Positions 46,257 through 56,622 are shown, counted from the stretch's first letter. The stretch: DNA of 64,000 bases from Pseudomonas fluorescens (GCF_900215245.1 NZ_LT907842.1:372001-436000), one strand, 5' to 3'. The notes: generated by a model not told the origin, from the sequence alone. A program made the numbers and translations.

Positions 46257-49200
46257 TTATAACTTAACTCTAGGTGGCCAAGCCAAACCGAAGTCTTCAT
46301 GATCTAAAGTCAGGTTCGGGTTATAGGTGTAGTCTTCTTGGATCTTCGGCCAGCGAGCCTGCACATACAGGACTTCGTTGGAAAACCTTTCTTTTTTCTC
46401 AGGCGTATCTTCCAGGCCCCGTGTAGCCGACTCGTGGTGGTAAAGTTCGGCAAAAGGTGTCCACACGTTAATGTAACCAGCCTCCTGAACTCTGAGGCAG
46501 AAGTCGACATCATTGAACGCGATTTTGAGGTTCTCTTCGTCCAGCCCGCCCACTTGCTCGAAAATAGACTTCTTGATGATCAGGCAAGCCGCGGTGACTG
46601 CCGAAAACTCCTGAATCAACGCAGCCCTGCAGAAGTAGCCGTAGTCGCCTTTTGGCAGGTACTTATGCGAGTGCCCTGCGACGCCGCCAACGCCGACCAC
46701 TACGCCGCCATGTTGCAGGCGGTCATCTGGGTACCAAAGGCGTGCCCCGACGGCGCCGATGTTTGGCTGCAGAGCAATAGACACCATCTCATCCAGCCAA
46801 TCCGGCGTGATGACCTCAATGTCGTTGTTGATCAGTCCGATCAACTCACCGCGAGCCATACTGACGGCACCATTATTTAGAGCGGAGTAATTGAACGGCC
46901 CATCGTCACGCATCACTCGAATGTTATCTTGTTGATCGAGTTGCGCGAAATATTCTAGGGAGATGGGATCATCAGATCCGTTATCGATCAATATGATTTC
47001 ATAGTTAGTGTAGGTCGTCAGTTGCTGAATGCTGTCAACGCACTGCTTTACCAGCGCGTAGGCGTTACGCGTGGGAATAATCAACGTGACTAACGGCTCC
47101 ACTGCGGGACGCACATAGTGAACGCGGTACATGCCCATCGGCAGCAGTTCCGTACGGCCGATATTACCTTTGCGCTGCAGGTGCTCATCCAAGGCCTTGA
47201 CGCCAGCAAGCGCCGCGTAAGGCTTTTCGTCGCCAGCCATTGCGGTACTACCCGCGTGAATCCGCCAGTGGTAGAGCACCCGTGGAATATGCACGATTTG
47301 ACTGCGGTTGAGTTTCTCCGAGCAGCGCAAAGCAAGATCGTAGTCCTGAGCGCCTTCAAAGCCCGTGCGAAAACCACCGACCTCTTTCACCAGATCGGAG
47401 CGATAAACCCCCAAATGACAAACCATGTTCTGAGAGCGAAACAGAAACTCGTTCCAATCCGACTTGAAGTAAGGCGAACTACGCTTGCCGGCAGTATCAA
47501 TCTTGTCCTCGTCAGAATAAATAACACCTACATCCGGGTTGTCATGAATGGTACGGGCAACCCAATACAGTGCGTTCTCCGGCAGAAGATCATCATTGTC
47601 CATCAAGGCGATGTACTGGCCTGATGCCAACATCAGTGCAGAATTGCTGGCATTGGAGATATGGCCATTTGTCTCGCGGAAAACTACCTTGATACGTTTG
47701 TCTTGAGCCTTGAGTGACTCAAGATAGGTAATCACCTGCGCATCGGTGGACGCATCATCGGCTATGCACAGCTCCCAGTTCTTGTAGAGCTGCGACTGAA
47801 CGCTCTCGACCGCTTCACGCAACAAGTCCAAAGGCGGATTGTAAACAGGCATGATGATCGAAATCAGCGGTTTGCTTCTCCACTTGCGAATCTCTTCGCC
47901 GATTTTCCAACGGCCGTTATCATCCAAGGTGTCGTAATACTCAACCCACCGCGAATAGTCGTGGCGGTCGGGCACTTCACGGGTCTCCTGGCCTACAAAG
48001 GCAAAGTTACTTGCCCCGGCAACCCACACTACCCGCGCCTTCAAGCCCGCAGTGCCTTGTTGACGCCACACCGCGATTGCCTTGCGTGCAGTACTGCGTA
48101 GTCCGCCACCTCGACGGATCACCGCTGGCAATAACCGCCCTACCCTTTTAGCTTGGCTAATGCGCCTCAAGAGATTGCGAAAGGGTGCAGTCGCCCTCCA
48201 ACTGGATGATGACTGCATGGCAATAATGTGCAAATTCAAGTTATGGATGTGCGTGTCTTTCTGAACCTGCTGCAACCGCAATTGCTCTTCGAGGTTGCCG
48301 ATATGAGCATCCTTATCTTTCAAAGAGTCTTGCCATTTGGCCAACGTACTTTGCAACTCTTCATCTTTAAGAGCTGCCTGATGATGCAGCGTTTCAATAA
48401 TCTGTAGCCGCTCCACTTCTGAGTGCGCATGTTCGAGCGCAGTAGAGGCGATGAGTTCTTCGATCTGAGAATCTTTTTCGCCCAGCGCAAGATTATTTTG
48501 CTCAGTCAAGAGCTGAAGGGCTACCTTATGCTCCTCACTGAGAAGCTTAACGGAGGCTTTGGTCTCTTCACTCAATAGACGAAGTTGCTCGACGAGTGTT
48601 TGAACCTCTCGTTCTTTTTCGCGCGTAATTTGAGCGATTACATCGGTATAATTTGAAGTAATAGACGCTTTCAACAACTCAAGCACATCATTGATCTGTT
48701 TATTAGAGTCGACAATCAGATCAAGCTTGCTATTTGAGTCAAGGATCTGGTCAAGCTTACTGCTTGAGTTCAGAATCAGATCGAGCTTATTTTGCAGCTC
48801 GGAATTGGGATTTGTCAGTCCAGATTGATTCAGCACATTAATCTCTTGAGCCAGCTGCTCTTCCGTGAATAAAGTAAGGCTTACTTCCAGCTCAAGCAGG
48901 TCTATGCCACTAAGCGCTTCACCATCTAAAGGAATCGCTAAACTCGGGTCATCGCTCAGCGCTAGATAAAGCGTATCGCGACCAACTTGGGGAATCCGCA
49001 CAGCGGATGCAATGACAAGCGGATGACTAATGTCATCCTGCCACTCCACAACCGTTTCGCCGCTAGAGTACACCTTGATGGCATGAATGGAAAAGCTTTG
49101 ACGTCGGTTGATAGGGTCAAATCGCAACTGCACACCAGGTGGCAAGCCAGGAGGGAGGGTGAACCTGATCAGTTGACGCCCATCATCGACTACTTGTAGC

Positions 49201-50957
49201 AACGAAGACTCTTCTGAAAAGTGCCCGGCCGCATCACTCACATAGAGTTTTGCATGCTTAGAGGGCGGGTACACAGCGCCCAGTTTGTGAATAATTGCTT
49301 CGGGCGACCAGTTGAGAAACTGGTTTGCGTCGGCACCTGTAACCCGCTCTTGAAAGGCAGCTTCGGTAGCAATGTAGCGCGTGATGTCCTCTGCGCTTAT
49401 ATCCATATCTGCGCTTGCTAACAGCTGCGTCACGAACTCCTGGCGACTGATCGTAGAAGCACTGGGGTAGAATGGATTCGCAGCGGCCATCAGTAAAAGT
49501 AGTGCCCGCATCATCAAATAGCCGAGTTCAACCCCCTCATCCATCTCCCACTCGATATCAATAAACTGCGGTTTATTGAACTTATTGATTACGATGTTTT
49601 GCGGGACTGCATCAATATAGCGGCCCGGAAGCACAGATTTGGCTGAAGAAAGTTTTACGTCGGAGCCCTCTTCATCCAGCAGCATTTGCAAACAAGCCAG
49701 ATACTTCTGTAAGAAGGGAGTAAATCCTTGTACGCTCCAGTCGCGGCGCGCAGCGATATCCAGGAACTCGAGGCTGAGCACGCTGCCTTTCGCGTAGGCA
49801 TCCACTCTGGGAAGCACATATTTGAAGCCGTCGTCGAGGTTCGCTTGCGCCTCATCGCCTATTAGATTACCCAGCTTTTTATAGCGGACCTGAATGCCCT
49901 GCGGCGTTTTAACAAACAATGACTCCTTACAGTAGCGAGTCTTCCTACCCGTGCTGTAATGGTAGGCAAGCACATCAGTATCGAAAGGTTCACTTTTTTC
50001 TGAAGACGCCACGACCAAAAAAGAGTTGGCCAGGTCCATACCCAGACGATTGTCGATGACAACTGACCAAGCCTTCTCTAGGTTGAAAGTGGTCAGTTCT
50101 GGAAGCTGCGGGTCCTTCTTGACGTTCTGCCACGCCAAAGCAGAGGCGTCGAAATCGTCGCACCCAAAGCCGCTCTCAGTAATGATCGAGTTGGGCAGCT
50201 TATAATCCGGACTCGGCGCCAGAAAACTCGAAGCGGTAAACCCGGCTCGATTGACTAGGTCCTTGAGTTCCTTCTTACCATAGGTTTTGGGCTGCCCATG
50301 TTCGTATCGGCCTTCGATGCCATACATTGTAATGCCGACATGGTCTTCAGGCGCACCCGCAAAGTACTTGAGCCCCAACTGGTTTTCGATGGCGATGAAA
50401 AGATGTCCATCAGGCTTGAGCAATTGACGAACGCGCATCAGCATCGCCAAGGCGGGATCTTCCGCATTACTGAACATGCTTGCGTATTCAAGCACGCCAA
50501 TAAGCGTAATGACATCGAATTGCTCATCGACCTTGAAATCGTCGAAACGCTCAGCCAGAACAGTTACGTTATCCAACTCGCGCGTCCGGCTCGCGGCTAT
50601 TCCCGCGCGCCGAGGGCTGCCTTCCAGGCATAGAAGGTCTGCTCCGCATTCTCCGAGATAACGACTGATAGCACCGCAACCGGCACCGATTTCCAACACG
50701 CGAGACTTGAACAAGTGCTCAAACGGACGAAGGATATTAGCGCGCGTGGCGCTCAGGTGATAAAGCTTTGCCCAGTCTGTGCAGTACTGCGGAAGCTCAT
50801 CCGACAAGACAGATACGTCTTTGGCATTATGAATTATTCCTGCGAGTTCAGCTTCGGCGCTATCACCATCACTGTAGGCTATACCCTGAAAATCAGAGCG
50901 CACCCACACATTTGTTTCACCATCCTTGGTATAACCGTATTGATCGAGTTTAAACAT
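46257..50957 (-). CDS. Giant fusion: methyltransferase, kinase-like region, beta-sandwich, coiled coil and two GT2 glycosyltransferase domains
   Basis: 1566 residues. In order: SAM methyltransferase (LEIGAGCG, 88-95, and AIENQLGLKYFAGAPEDHVG); a kinase-like stretch, about 320-530, with D449-x4-N454 as a catalytic-loop-like element and D467-I-E469 in the metal-binding position; a beta-rich domain, about 570-695 (VQLRFDPINRRQSFSIHAI); a coiled coil, about 715-915, opening with three 10-residue repeats; then two GT2 domains (IIMPVYN at 1034 with LMDNDD at 1118; IIPTRN at 1293 with INNDIEV at 1376). The methyltransferase/kinase/coiled-coil order recalls WbdD, which caps O-antigen and sets chain length in E. 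coli O9a. Its ATG overlaps the wzt stop by 8 bp. Confidence 0.8.
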   Translation of the reverse strand: MFKLDQYGYTKDGETNVWVRSDFQGIAYSDGDSAEAELAGIIHNAKDVSVLSDELPQYCTDWAKLYHLSATRANILRPFEHLFKSRVLEIGAGCGAISRYLGECGADLLCLEGSPRRAGIAASRTRELDNVTVLAERFDDFKVDEQFDVITLIGVLEYASMFSNAEDPALAMLMRVRQLLKPDGHLFIAIENQLGLKYFAGAPEDHVGITMYGIEGRYEHGQPKTYGKKELKDLVNRAGFTASSFLAPSPDYKLPNSIITESGFGCDDFDASALAWQNVKKDPQLPELTTFNLEKAWSVVIDNRLGMDLANSFLVVASSEKSEPFDTDVLAYHYSTGRKTRYCKESLFVKTPQGIQVRYKKLGNLIGDEAQANLDDGFKYVLPRVDAYAKGSVLSLEFLDIAARRDWSVQGFTPFLQKYLACLQMLLDEEGSDVKLSSAKSVLPGRYIDAVPQNIVINKFNKPQFIDIEWEMDEGVELGYLMMRALLLLMAAANPFYPSASTISRQEFVTQLLASADMDISAEDITRYIATEAAFQERVTGADANQFLNWSPEAIIHKLGAVYPPSKHAKLYVSDAAGHFSEESSLLQVVDDGRQLIRFTLPPGLPPGVQLRFDPINRRQSFSIHAIKVYSSGETVVEWQDDISHPLVIASAVRIPQVGRDTLYLALSDDPSLAIPLDGEALSGIDLLELEVSLTLFTEEQLAQEINVLNQSGLTNPNSELQNKLDLILNSSSKLDQILDSNSKLDLIVDSNKQINDVLELLKASITSNYTDVIAQITREKEREVQTLVEQLRLLSEETKASVKLLSEEHKVALQLLTEQNNLALGEKDSQIEELIASTALEHAHSEVERLQIIETLHHQAALKDEELQSTLAKWQDSLKDKDAHIGNLEEQLRLQQVQKDTHIHNLNLHIIAMQSSSSWRATAPFRNLLRRISQAKRVGRLLPAVIRRGGGLRSTARKAIAVWRQQGTAGLKARVVWVAGASNFAFVGQETREVPDRHDYSRWVEYYDTLDDNGRWKIGEEIRKWRSKPLISIIMPVYNPPLDLLREAVESVQSQLYKNWELCIADDASTDAQVITYLESLKAQDKRIKVVFRETNGHISNASNSALMLASGQYIALMDNDDLLPENALYWVARTIHDNPDVGVIYSDEDKIDTAGKRSSPYFKSDWNEFLFRSQNMVCHLGVYRSDLVKEVGGFRTGFEGAQDYDLALRCSEKLNRSQIVHIPRVLYHWRIHAGSTAMAGDEKPYAALAGVKALDEHLQRKGNIGRTELLPMGMYRVHYVRPAVEPLVTLIIPTRNAYALVKQCVDSIQQLTTYTNYEIILIDNGSDDPISLEYFAQLDQQDNIRVMRDDGPFNYSALNNGAVSMARGELIGLINNDIEVITPDWLDEMVSIALQPNIGAVGARLWYPDDRLQHGGVVVGVGGVAGHSHKYLPKGDYGYFCRAALIQEFSAVTAACLIIKKSIFEQVGGLDEENLKIAFNDVDFCLRVQEAGYINVWTPFAELYHHESATRGLEDTPEKKERFSNEVLYVQARWPKIQEDYTYNPNLTLDHEDFGLAWPPRVKL
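48706..48795 (-). repeat. Three tandem 30-bp repeats in the coiled-coil region
   Basis: Three 30-nt units begin at 48706, 48736 and 48766 (each GAGT...ATC...TCAAGCTT-like). They encode the 10-residue units KLDLILNSSS, KLDQILDSNS and KLDLIVDSNK at the start of the coiled coil of the giant fusion. The units differ at several bases. Confidence 0.75.
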
Positions 50958-52305
50958 TTGGGTCTACCGGATCGATTGTCATAGCAGCGGCAAGGTCAAT
51001 CAGCCCCAACAACTTGGGAGTGGGTTCAACAACCAAATGAATGGAGTCATAACGCCTATCATGGGGAATGATGTCTTCGCCCTCTCTAGAGGCGATCCCT
51101 AAGGAAATAAAATAATCACCAGTCGCTAGTCTGTTTAAAAACTTCACGCTGGCGGTGGCCACGCTCCCAGACTCTCCCATGGATCGGGTTTCGGTACACT
51201 CCAACAAATAAGAGTTTGTGCCGTAGACCGTCACACCTTCCTTAGTTTTAATAGTGAATCCGAGAATTGGGTTGATTACTGAACGGTTAAACTTAAGTGA
51301 CACACCGAGTACAACTTCCTCACCTGACTCTATACTCGCCGGAAATTCACGCCCGTTCGCACTCAAATAAAAATCCATTAACGTAGCAGCCCCATCACCC
51401 CAACGATATTCATGTGGGTTATAGCCAATACGTGATGCATAAACATCGCTTTCCAGAGACAACTGTAAAGCTTTCTCGCTGAGCGCCACGGGCTCTGCGG
51501 CCATCACTGCGGAGCTCGAAGGCTCATCAGCACTGGTATTACGACCAAACAAAATGTCGGTGTAGCGATTGATCACTGGGCGTGACTCCCCGATCATTTC
51601 AATCCGGCTTTGTTCCAATAGAATTGCGCGCGAGCAGTGCGTCACAACTTGCTCGCTGGAGTGGGTCACCAGCAAGATACTGGTTCCGTTCTCTTTAAGC
51701 TGGCGCAGACGCTCGAAGCATTTGGCTTGAAACCGGGCATCGCCTACCGAGAGCGCTTCATCCACAACAAGAATCTCAGGATCGACTTGTGCCTGGACTG
51801 CAAAGGCAAGCCTGACCGCCATACCACTGGAATAGACCTTCACAGGCTGATCGAGAAATTCTCCGATGTCCGCAAAACTGGCAATAGCATCAAAGCGATC
51901 GTTCACCTCATCACGCGTCAGACCCAGAACTGCGGCGTTCAGGTAGACGTTTTCACGCCCCGTAAACTCAGGGTTGAAGCCCGAGCCCAATTCGAGCAAT
52001 GCAGCGATGCGCCCACGGGTTTCAATTTCGCCTATCGTCGGCGTCAACGTGCCGCAAATGATCTGCAGCAATGTGGATTTGCCTGATCCATTGCGACCTA
52101 CAATACCTACCGTTTCGCCTTTTTTGACTTCAAAACTGATGTCACGCAGGGCCCAGAACTCTTTGCCGTAGGTGGTGACTTGGTCCCCGGCCCACCGCTG
52201 GAATCGCGGCACGATAGCTTGTTTCAGGCGATCATGAGGTTTGTCATAGGTATAAAAACATTTGGAGACATTCCGAACGCTGATTACCGATTGATCAGAT
52301 GACAT
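50950..52305 (-). CDS. wzt: ABC-2 exporter ATPase Wzt with C-terminal glycan-binding domain
   Basis: 451 residues: ATPase with Walker A GRNGSGKST (70-78), signature YSSGM (158-162) and Walker B ILVVDEALSVGD (178-189). A C-terminal extension of about 160 residues (from about 285) contains a beta-sandwich (LGVSLKFNRSVINPILGFTIKTKEG), as in Wzt proteins that recognise the capped end of the O-antigen. Start at 52305 inside the end of wzm, with AAAGGG upstream. It energises export of the finished polymer. Confidence 0.92.
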   Translation of the reverse strand: MSSDQSVISVRNVSKCFYTYDKPHDRLKQAIVPRFQRWAGDQVTTYGKEFWALRDISFEVKKGETVGIVGRNGSGKSTLLQIICGTLTPTIGEIETRGRIAALLELGSGFNPEFTGRENVYLNAAVLGLTRDEVNDRFDAIASFADIGEFLDQPVKVYSSGMAVRLAFAVQAQVDPEILVVDEALSVGDARFQAKCFERLRQLKENGTSILLVTHSSEQVVTHCSRAILLEQSRIEMIGESRPVINRYTDILFGRNTSADEPSSSAVMAAEPVALSEKALQLSLESDVYASRIGYNPHEYRWGDGAATLMDFYLSANGREFPASIESGEEVVLGVSLKFNRSVINPILGFTIKTKEGVTVYGTNSYLLECTETRSMGESGSVATASVKFLNRLATGDYFISLGIASREGEDIIPHDRRYDSIHLVVEPTPKLLGLIDLAAAMTIDPVDPNV

Positions 52306-53122
52306 CAGCGAACCCTTTACGTGTCTTTTGAAAGAACCAGAAGCCAATTGAAGCAATAAGTGCCCCAATGACGATAGCCAGACCTAGACTGCCCCAATGC
52401 GGTAGGTGGCCGAATAGCAGGACACTTCGACTTTCCTCAATTATGTAGGTCAGCGGGTTGAGTTTTAACCATGGCTTATAAGCTTCAGGCAGCGCCGCTA
52501 CCGGATAAAGTACAGGCGAAAGAAACAACAGGACGGTGGTAAGGACTGTAATCACATGACCTACATCTCGTAGATAGACACCCAACGAGGCCAACAACCA
52601 GCTTATTCCTAGAGTGGCTAATATTAGTGGCACCAAAATCAAAGGGAACACGACTGCCGTCCAATAGAGTTGGCCAGTGATCAAGAATTGGGCGGCCAGT
52701 AATACAATCAAACTGATGCAGCTATGGAACAGTGCAGAACCCAGGGTGATGACCGGCAGAATTTCCAGCGGGAAGACTACTTTTTTCACATAGTTACTGT
52801 TAGTCATCACCAAAGAAGGTGCACGGTTAGCGCATTCAGCAAACAACCCATGAACGATCATGCCCACAAACAACAGGATCGCGAAACCGCCTTTACCTGT
52901 ATCGACACCGACCCAGCGAGATTTGAAAATCTCGGAGAACACGAAGGTGTAAACCGCAAGCATCAGGATCGGGTTAAAAAATGACCATGTCAGACCCATG
53001 ACCGAACCGCGATAACGTCCGATGACTTCGCGCTTAGTCATTTGTGAGATCAACGAACGATTTTTCCAGAGGCTGGCCACCATGCTGACCGGCCCAGCCG
53101 AAGGTTTCAGGTGCGGGTCCAC
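52295..53122 (-). CDS. wzm: ABC-2 polysaccharide export permease Wzm
   Basis: 275 residues with six hydrophobic segments and the amphipathic N-terminal region WKNRSLISQMTKREVIGRYRGSVMG, typical of Wzm/RfbD permeases. GTG at 53122 shares its first base with the rmlC stop and follows GAGG. It forms the inner-membrane channel with Wzt. Confidence 0.92.
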   Translation of the reverse strand: MDPHLKPSAGPVSMVASLWKNRSLISQMTKREVIGRYRGSVMGLTWSFFNPILMLAVYTFVFSEIFKSRWVGVDTGKGGFAILLFVGMIVHGLFAECANRAPSLVMTNSNYVKKVVFPLEILPVITLGSALFHSCISLIVLLAAQFLITGQLYWTAVVFPLILVPLILATLGISWLLASLGVYLRDVGHVITVLTTVLLFLSPVLYPVAALPEAYKPWLKLNPLTYIIEESRSVLLFGHLPHWGSLGLAIVIGALIASIGFWFFQKTRKGFADVI

Positions 53123-53667
53123 TATTCAAACACCTCAGCGTTAACAAAACGCGGGGCATTTGCATCTTTGGCGGAAAGGATGGGTGAATCGGAAAACGGC
53201 CAATCAATTGCAACGTCGGAATCGTTCCACGCCAGGCTCCGTTCGTGCTCAGGAGCCCAGTAGTCCGTGGTCTTGTAGAGAAACTCAGCATTCTCTGAAA
53301 GCACTAAAAATCCATGTGCGAACCCCTCTGGAATCCAGAGTTGTGATCTATTACTGGCGCTAAGATGTGCCCCCACCCACTTACCAAAGGTGGCAGAGCT
53401 TTTGCGCAGATCGACGGCTACGTCAAACACTTCGCCATGGGTAACCCGTACTAACTTTCCCTGGGGCTGCTTGATCTGATAGTGCAAACCCCGAAGTACA
53501 CCCTTTGCCGACCGGGAATGGTTGTCCTGAACGAAATGAACGGCCTTTCCGACAGCCTCCTCGAAGACCTTCTGATTGAAGCTTTCATAGAAAAAGCCCC
53601 GCTCGTCCCCGAAAACTTTCGGCTCAAACAGAAAAACGTCCGGGATGACAAGTGGGGTAGCTCTCAT
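53122..53667 (-). CDS. rmlC: dTDP-4-dehydrorhamnose 3,5-epimerase
   Basis: 181 residues, normal size. RmlC motifs: FFYESFNQKVF, VQDNHSRSAKGVLRGLHYQ (catalytic His in LRGLHYQ) and IPEGFAHGF. It epimerises C3 and C5 of dTDP-4-keto-6-deoxyglucose. GGAGATATTTTAAAG precedes the ATG. It is separated from rmlA by 100 bp, the largest gap inside the operon. Confidence 0.95.
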   Translation of the reverse strand: MRATPLVIPDVFLFEPKVFGDERGFFYESFNQKVFEEAVGKAVHFVQDNHSRSAKGVLRGLHYQIKQPQGKLVRVTHGEVFDVAVDLRKSSATFGKWVGAHLSASNRSQLWIPEGFAHGFLVLSENAEFLYKTTDYWAPEHERSLAWNDSDVAIDWPFSDSPILSAKDANAPRFVNAEVFE

Positions 53668-53767
53668 CTTTAAAATATCTCCAAAGTTTAGCCAGCGCCG
53701 GTTTCGCGGCGCTGCTGATCAAAAAGTGATTTCAAGGTAAATACGAAAAAGCTTGGCGAACGCCCTA

Positions 53768-54658
53768 TCAAAAAATCTTTTCATGCAAGAGGCGCTTCAG
53801 ATATTGACCGTAACCATTCTTGGAGAGTGGCGCCGCGAGTTTTTCCAGCTGCTCAGCATCAATCCACTTTTGCCGGAACGCAATCTCTTCAGGGCAGGCC
53901 ACCTTAAGCCCTTGGCGGTGCTCAAGTGTGGCAATGAAGTGACTGGCCTCAAGTAACGATTCATGAGTGCCGGTATCCAGCCAGGCGTAACCACGCCCCA
54001 TGATTTCCACAGAGAGCTTGCCTCGCTCCATATAAATACGATTTAGGTCAGTAATTTCCAGCTCGCCACGAGGCGAAGGCTTGATGCCCTTGGCAATCTC
54101 GACCACGTCTTGGTCATAGAAATAGAGCCCCGTTACCGCATAGTTGGACTTGGGCTGAAGCGGTTTCTCTTCTAAGCTGATCGCCTTACCCTGGTCGTCA
54201 AACTCGACGACGCCGTAACGCTCGGGATCATTCACATGATAAGCAAAAACACTGGCGCCATCCTGGCGATGCATGGCGCTGTTGAGCAGCTCATTGAAAT
54301 GATGACCATGATAGATATTGTCGCCTAGCACCAGTGCAGACAAATCGTTGCCGATAAAATCCTCACCAATGATAAAAGCCTGAGCCAGACCATCCGGAGA
54401 GGCCTGTACTGCATAAGAAATACTCACCCCCCACTTGCTACCATCGCCCAACAATTGCTCAAAGCGAGGCGTGTCCTGCGGCGTCGAGATGATCAATATG
54501 TCGCGAATCCCCGCCAGCATCAGCGTGGTCAGCGGGTAGTAGATCATCGGCTTGTCGTAAACCGGCAGCAATTGCTTGGAGATTGCCAAGGTTGCAGGGT
54601 GCAGGCGTGTGCCTGAACCACCGGCCAAAATGATTCCTTTACGTTTAAGCATGTTCAT
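53768..54658 (-). CDS. rmlA: Glucose-1-phosphate thymidylyltransferase
   Basis: 296 residues: nucleotide-binding [40 protein letters not shown] and [14 protein letters not shown]. It makes dTDP-glucose from glucose-1-phosphate and dTTP, the entry to both deoxyhexose routes here. Its ATG overlaps the rmlD stop (ATGA). Confidence 0.95.
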   Translation of the reverse strand: MNMLKRKGIILAGGSGTRLHPATLAISKQLLPVYDKPMIYYPLTTLMLAGIRDILIISTPQDTPRFEQLLGDGSKWGVSISYAVQASPDGLAQAFIIGEDFIGNDLSALVLGDNIYHGHHFNELLNSAMHRQDGASVFAYHVNDPERYGVVEFDDQGKAISLEEKPLQPKSNYAVTGLYFYDQDVVEIAKGIKPSPRGELEITDLNRIYMERGKLSVEIMGRGYAWLDTGTHESLLEASHFIATLEHRQGLKVACPEEIAFRQKWIDAEQLEKLAAPLSKNGYGQYLKRLLHEKIF

Positions 54659-55551
54659 TTCTCTAGAATTTCTTTAAGCATCCGTGCCACGCCGTCCTGC
54701 CATTCAGGCAGGCGCAGTGAGAAGGCATTCTGCAGTTTTTGAGTGTTGAGTCGGGAGTTGCCCGGGCGTTTGGCCGGCGTCGGGTAGGCCGCGGTGGTGA
54801 TCGCGCCCACCTTGGCCGGTTCGACCTTGAGCTGCACGCCAGCCGCTTGCGCCTGTTCGAGCACGAAGCGGGCATAGCGGTGCCAGGTGGTCTCACCTGC
54901 GGCGGCGAGGTGATACACCCCGCTCAACAACGGGTTCGAGCCCAGAGTGCGGATCGCGTGCGCGGTGACGTCGGCCAGCAAGTCCGCCCCAGTGGGCGTA
55001 CCGAACTGGTCGTCAATCACGTTCAGGCTGTCGCGCTCAATGGCCAGGCGCAGCATGGTCTTGGCGAAGTTGTTACCGCGCGCTGCGTAGACCCAGCTGG
55101 TACGCAAGATCAGGTGCGCACAGCCGCTGGCCTGGATGGCCTGCTCGCCCTGCAGCTTGGTCGTACCGTAGACGCTCAGCGGGCCGACCGGGTCGCTTTC
55201 CAGCCACGGCGTGTCGCCGGTGCCGGCGAACACGTAGTCGGTGGAATAGTGCACCAGCAAGGCATTCAGCTTCAGCGCCTCGGCGGCGAGTACCGCCGGG
55301 GCTTCTGCGTTGACACGCAGGGCCTGGGCGGGCTCGCTTTCGGCTTTGTCGACGGCGGTGTAGGCCGCTGCGTTGACGATGACGTCAGGTGCAAACCGTT
55401 GCACGGTGGCGGCCAGACCCTGCAGATCATTGAGGTCGCCGCAGTAGTCCGGGCTTTTTGAGTCGAGCGCAAGCACTTGGCCCAAAGGGGCCAAGCTGCG
55501 TTGAAGCTCCCATCCCACTTGGCCATTTTTGCCAAGTAGAAGGATCCTCAT
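54655..55551 (-). CDS. rmlD: dTDP-4-dehydrorhamnose reductase
   Basis: 298 residues: N-terminal NADPH-binding [17 protein letters not shown], then YSTDYVFAG and YGTTKLQGE (Y-x3-K). Final step to dTDP-L-rhamnose. ATG at 55551 overlaps the rmlB stop (ATGA); an upstream in-frame start at 55641 would read into rmlB and is rejected. Confidence 0.95.
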   Translation of the reverse strand: MRILLLGKNGQVGWELQRSLAPLGQVLALDSKSPDYCGDLNDLQGLAATVQRFAPDVIVNAAAYTAVDKAESEPAQALRVNAEAPAVLAAEALKLNALLVHYSTDYVFAGTGDTPWLESDPVGPLSVYGTTKLQGEQAIQASGCAHLILRTSWVYAARGNNFAKTMLRLAIERDSLNVIDDQFGTPTGADLLADVTAHAIRTLGSNPLLSGVYHLAAAGETTWHRYARFVLEQAQAAGVQLKVEPAKVGAITTAAYPTPAKRPGNSRLNTQKLQNAFSLRLPEWQDGVARMLKEILEK

Positions 55552-56618
55552 GCCGAACGCTCGGCGTAGTTCTTTTCGACCCATTCGCGGTACGAACCCG
55601 ATTGGATATTGCTTACCCAATCCTGGTTGTCCAGGTACCACTCTACGGTTTTGCGAATACCCGTCTCGAACGTCTCAGCCGGCTTCCAGCCCAACTCACG
55701 CTCCAGTTTGCGTGCGTCGATGGCATAACGGCGGTCATGGCCTGGGCGATCGGTCACGTAAGCAATCTGGTCGCTGTAAGGCTTGCCATCCGCTTGAGGG
55801 CGCAGCTCATCGAGCAAGGCGCAAACGGTGTGGACGATGTCCAGGTTTGGCTTTTCGTTCCAGCCGCCGACGTTATAAACGTCACCCACAGTGCCGGCTT
55901 CCAGTACACGACGGATAGCGCTGCAGTGGTCTTTAACGTACAACCAGTCACGAATTTGCTGACCGTCGCCGTACACCGGCAGGGCTTTGCCTGCCAGTGC
56001 GTTGACGATCATCAACGGAATCAATTTTTCTGGGAAGTGATACGGGCCGTAGTTGTTCGAGCAATTGGTCGTCAGTACGGGCAAGCCATAGGTATGGTGG
56101 TAGGCCCGTACCAGGTGGTCGCTCGCCGCCTTGCTCGCCGAGTAAGGGCTGTTAGGCTCGTACTGATGCGTTTCGGTGAACGCCGGGTCTTCCTTGGCCA
56201 GGGAGCCATAGACTTCATCAGTCGACACATGCAGGAAGCGGAAAGACTGCTGTGCATCAGCGTCCAGTCCTTTCCAGTAGGCGCGCACCGCCTCCAGCAG
56301 GCGGAAGGTACCGACGACGTTAGTCTCGATAAAATCTTCCGGGCCATGAATGGAGCGGTCGACGTGCGACTCGGCGGCGAAGTTCAGGATAGCGCGCGGC
56401 TGGTGTTCAGCGAGCAGGCGCTGGACCAACTGAGTATCGGCGATATCACCCTGTACGAACACGTGGCGCTTGTCGCCTTCGATCGAGCTGAGGTTCTCCA
56501 GATTGCCGGCATACGTCAGCTTATCCAGGTTAATGACCGGCTCATCTGTCTGGGCTACCCAGTCCAATACAAAGTTTGCACCGATAAAGCCCGCACCGCC
56601 GGTTACTAAGATAGTCAT
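55548..56618 (-). CDS. rmlB: dTDP-glucose 4,6-dehydratase
   Basis: 356 residues of the SDR family: [20 protein letters not shown] and [15 protein letters not shown] with the catalytic Tyr/Lys. It produces dTDP-4-keto-6-deoxyglucose, the common intermediate for rhamnose and the 3-amino sugar. It starts 4 bp after the stop of the upstream GT2 gene. Confidence 0.96.
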   Translation of the reverse strand: MTILVTGGAGFIGANFVLDWVAQTDEPVINLDKLTYAGNLENLSSIEGDKRHVFVQGDIADTQLVQRLLAEHQPRAILNFAAESHVDRSIHGPEDFIETNVVGTFRLLEAVRAYWKGLDADAQQSFRFLHVSTDEVYGSLAKEDPAFTETHQYEPNSPYSASKAASDHLVRAYHHTYGLPVLTTNCSNNYGPYHFPEKLIPLMIVNALAGKALPVYGDGQQIRDWLYVKDHCSAIRRVLEAGTVGDVYNVGGWNEKPNLDIVHTVCALLDELRPQADGKPYSDQIAYVTDRPGHDRRYAIDARKLERELGWKPAETFETGIRKTVEWYLDNQDWVSNIQSGSYREWVEKNYAERSA

Positions 56619-56622
56619 TGAG

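Noticed and set aside
48699..48795. CRISPR-like array
   Set aside because: The three 30-bp units are directly adjacent without spacers, are in frame and encode a coiled-coil repeat.
54655..55641. Longer rmlD start at 55641
   Set aside because: It would extend 90 bp into rmlB; the [13 protein letters not shown] start at 55551 overlaps the rmlB stop by the usual ATGA.
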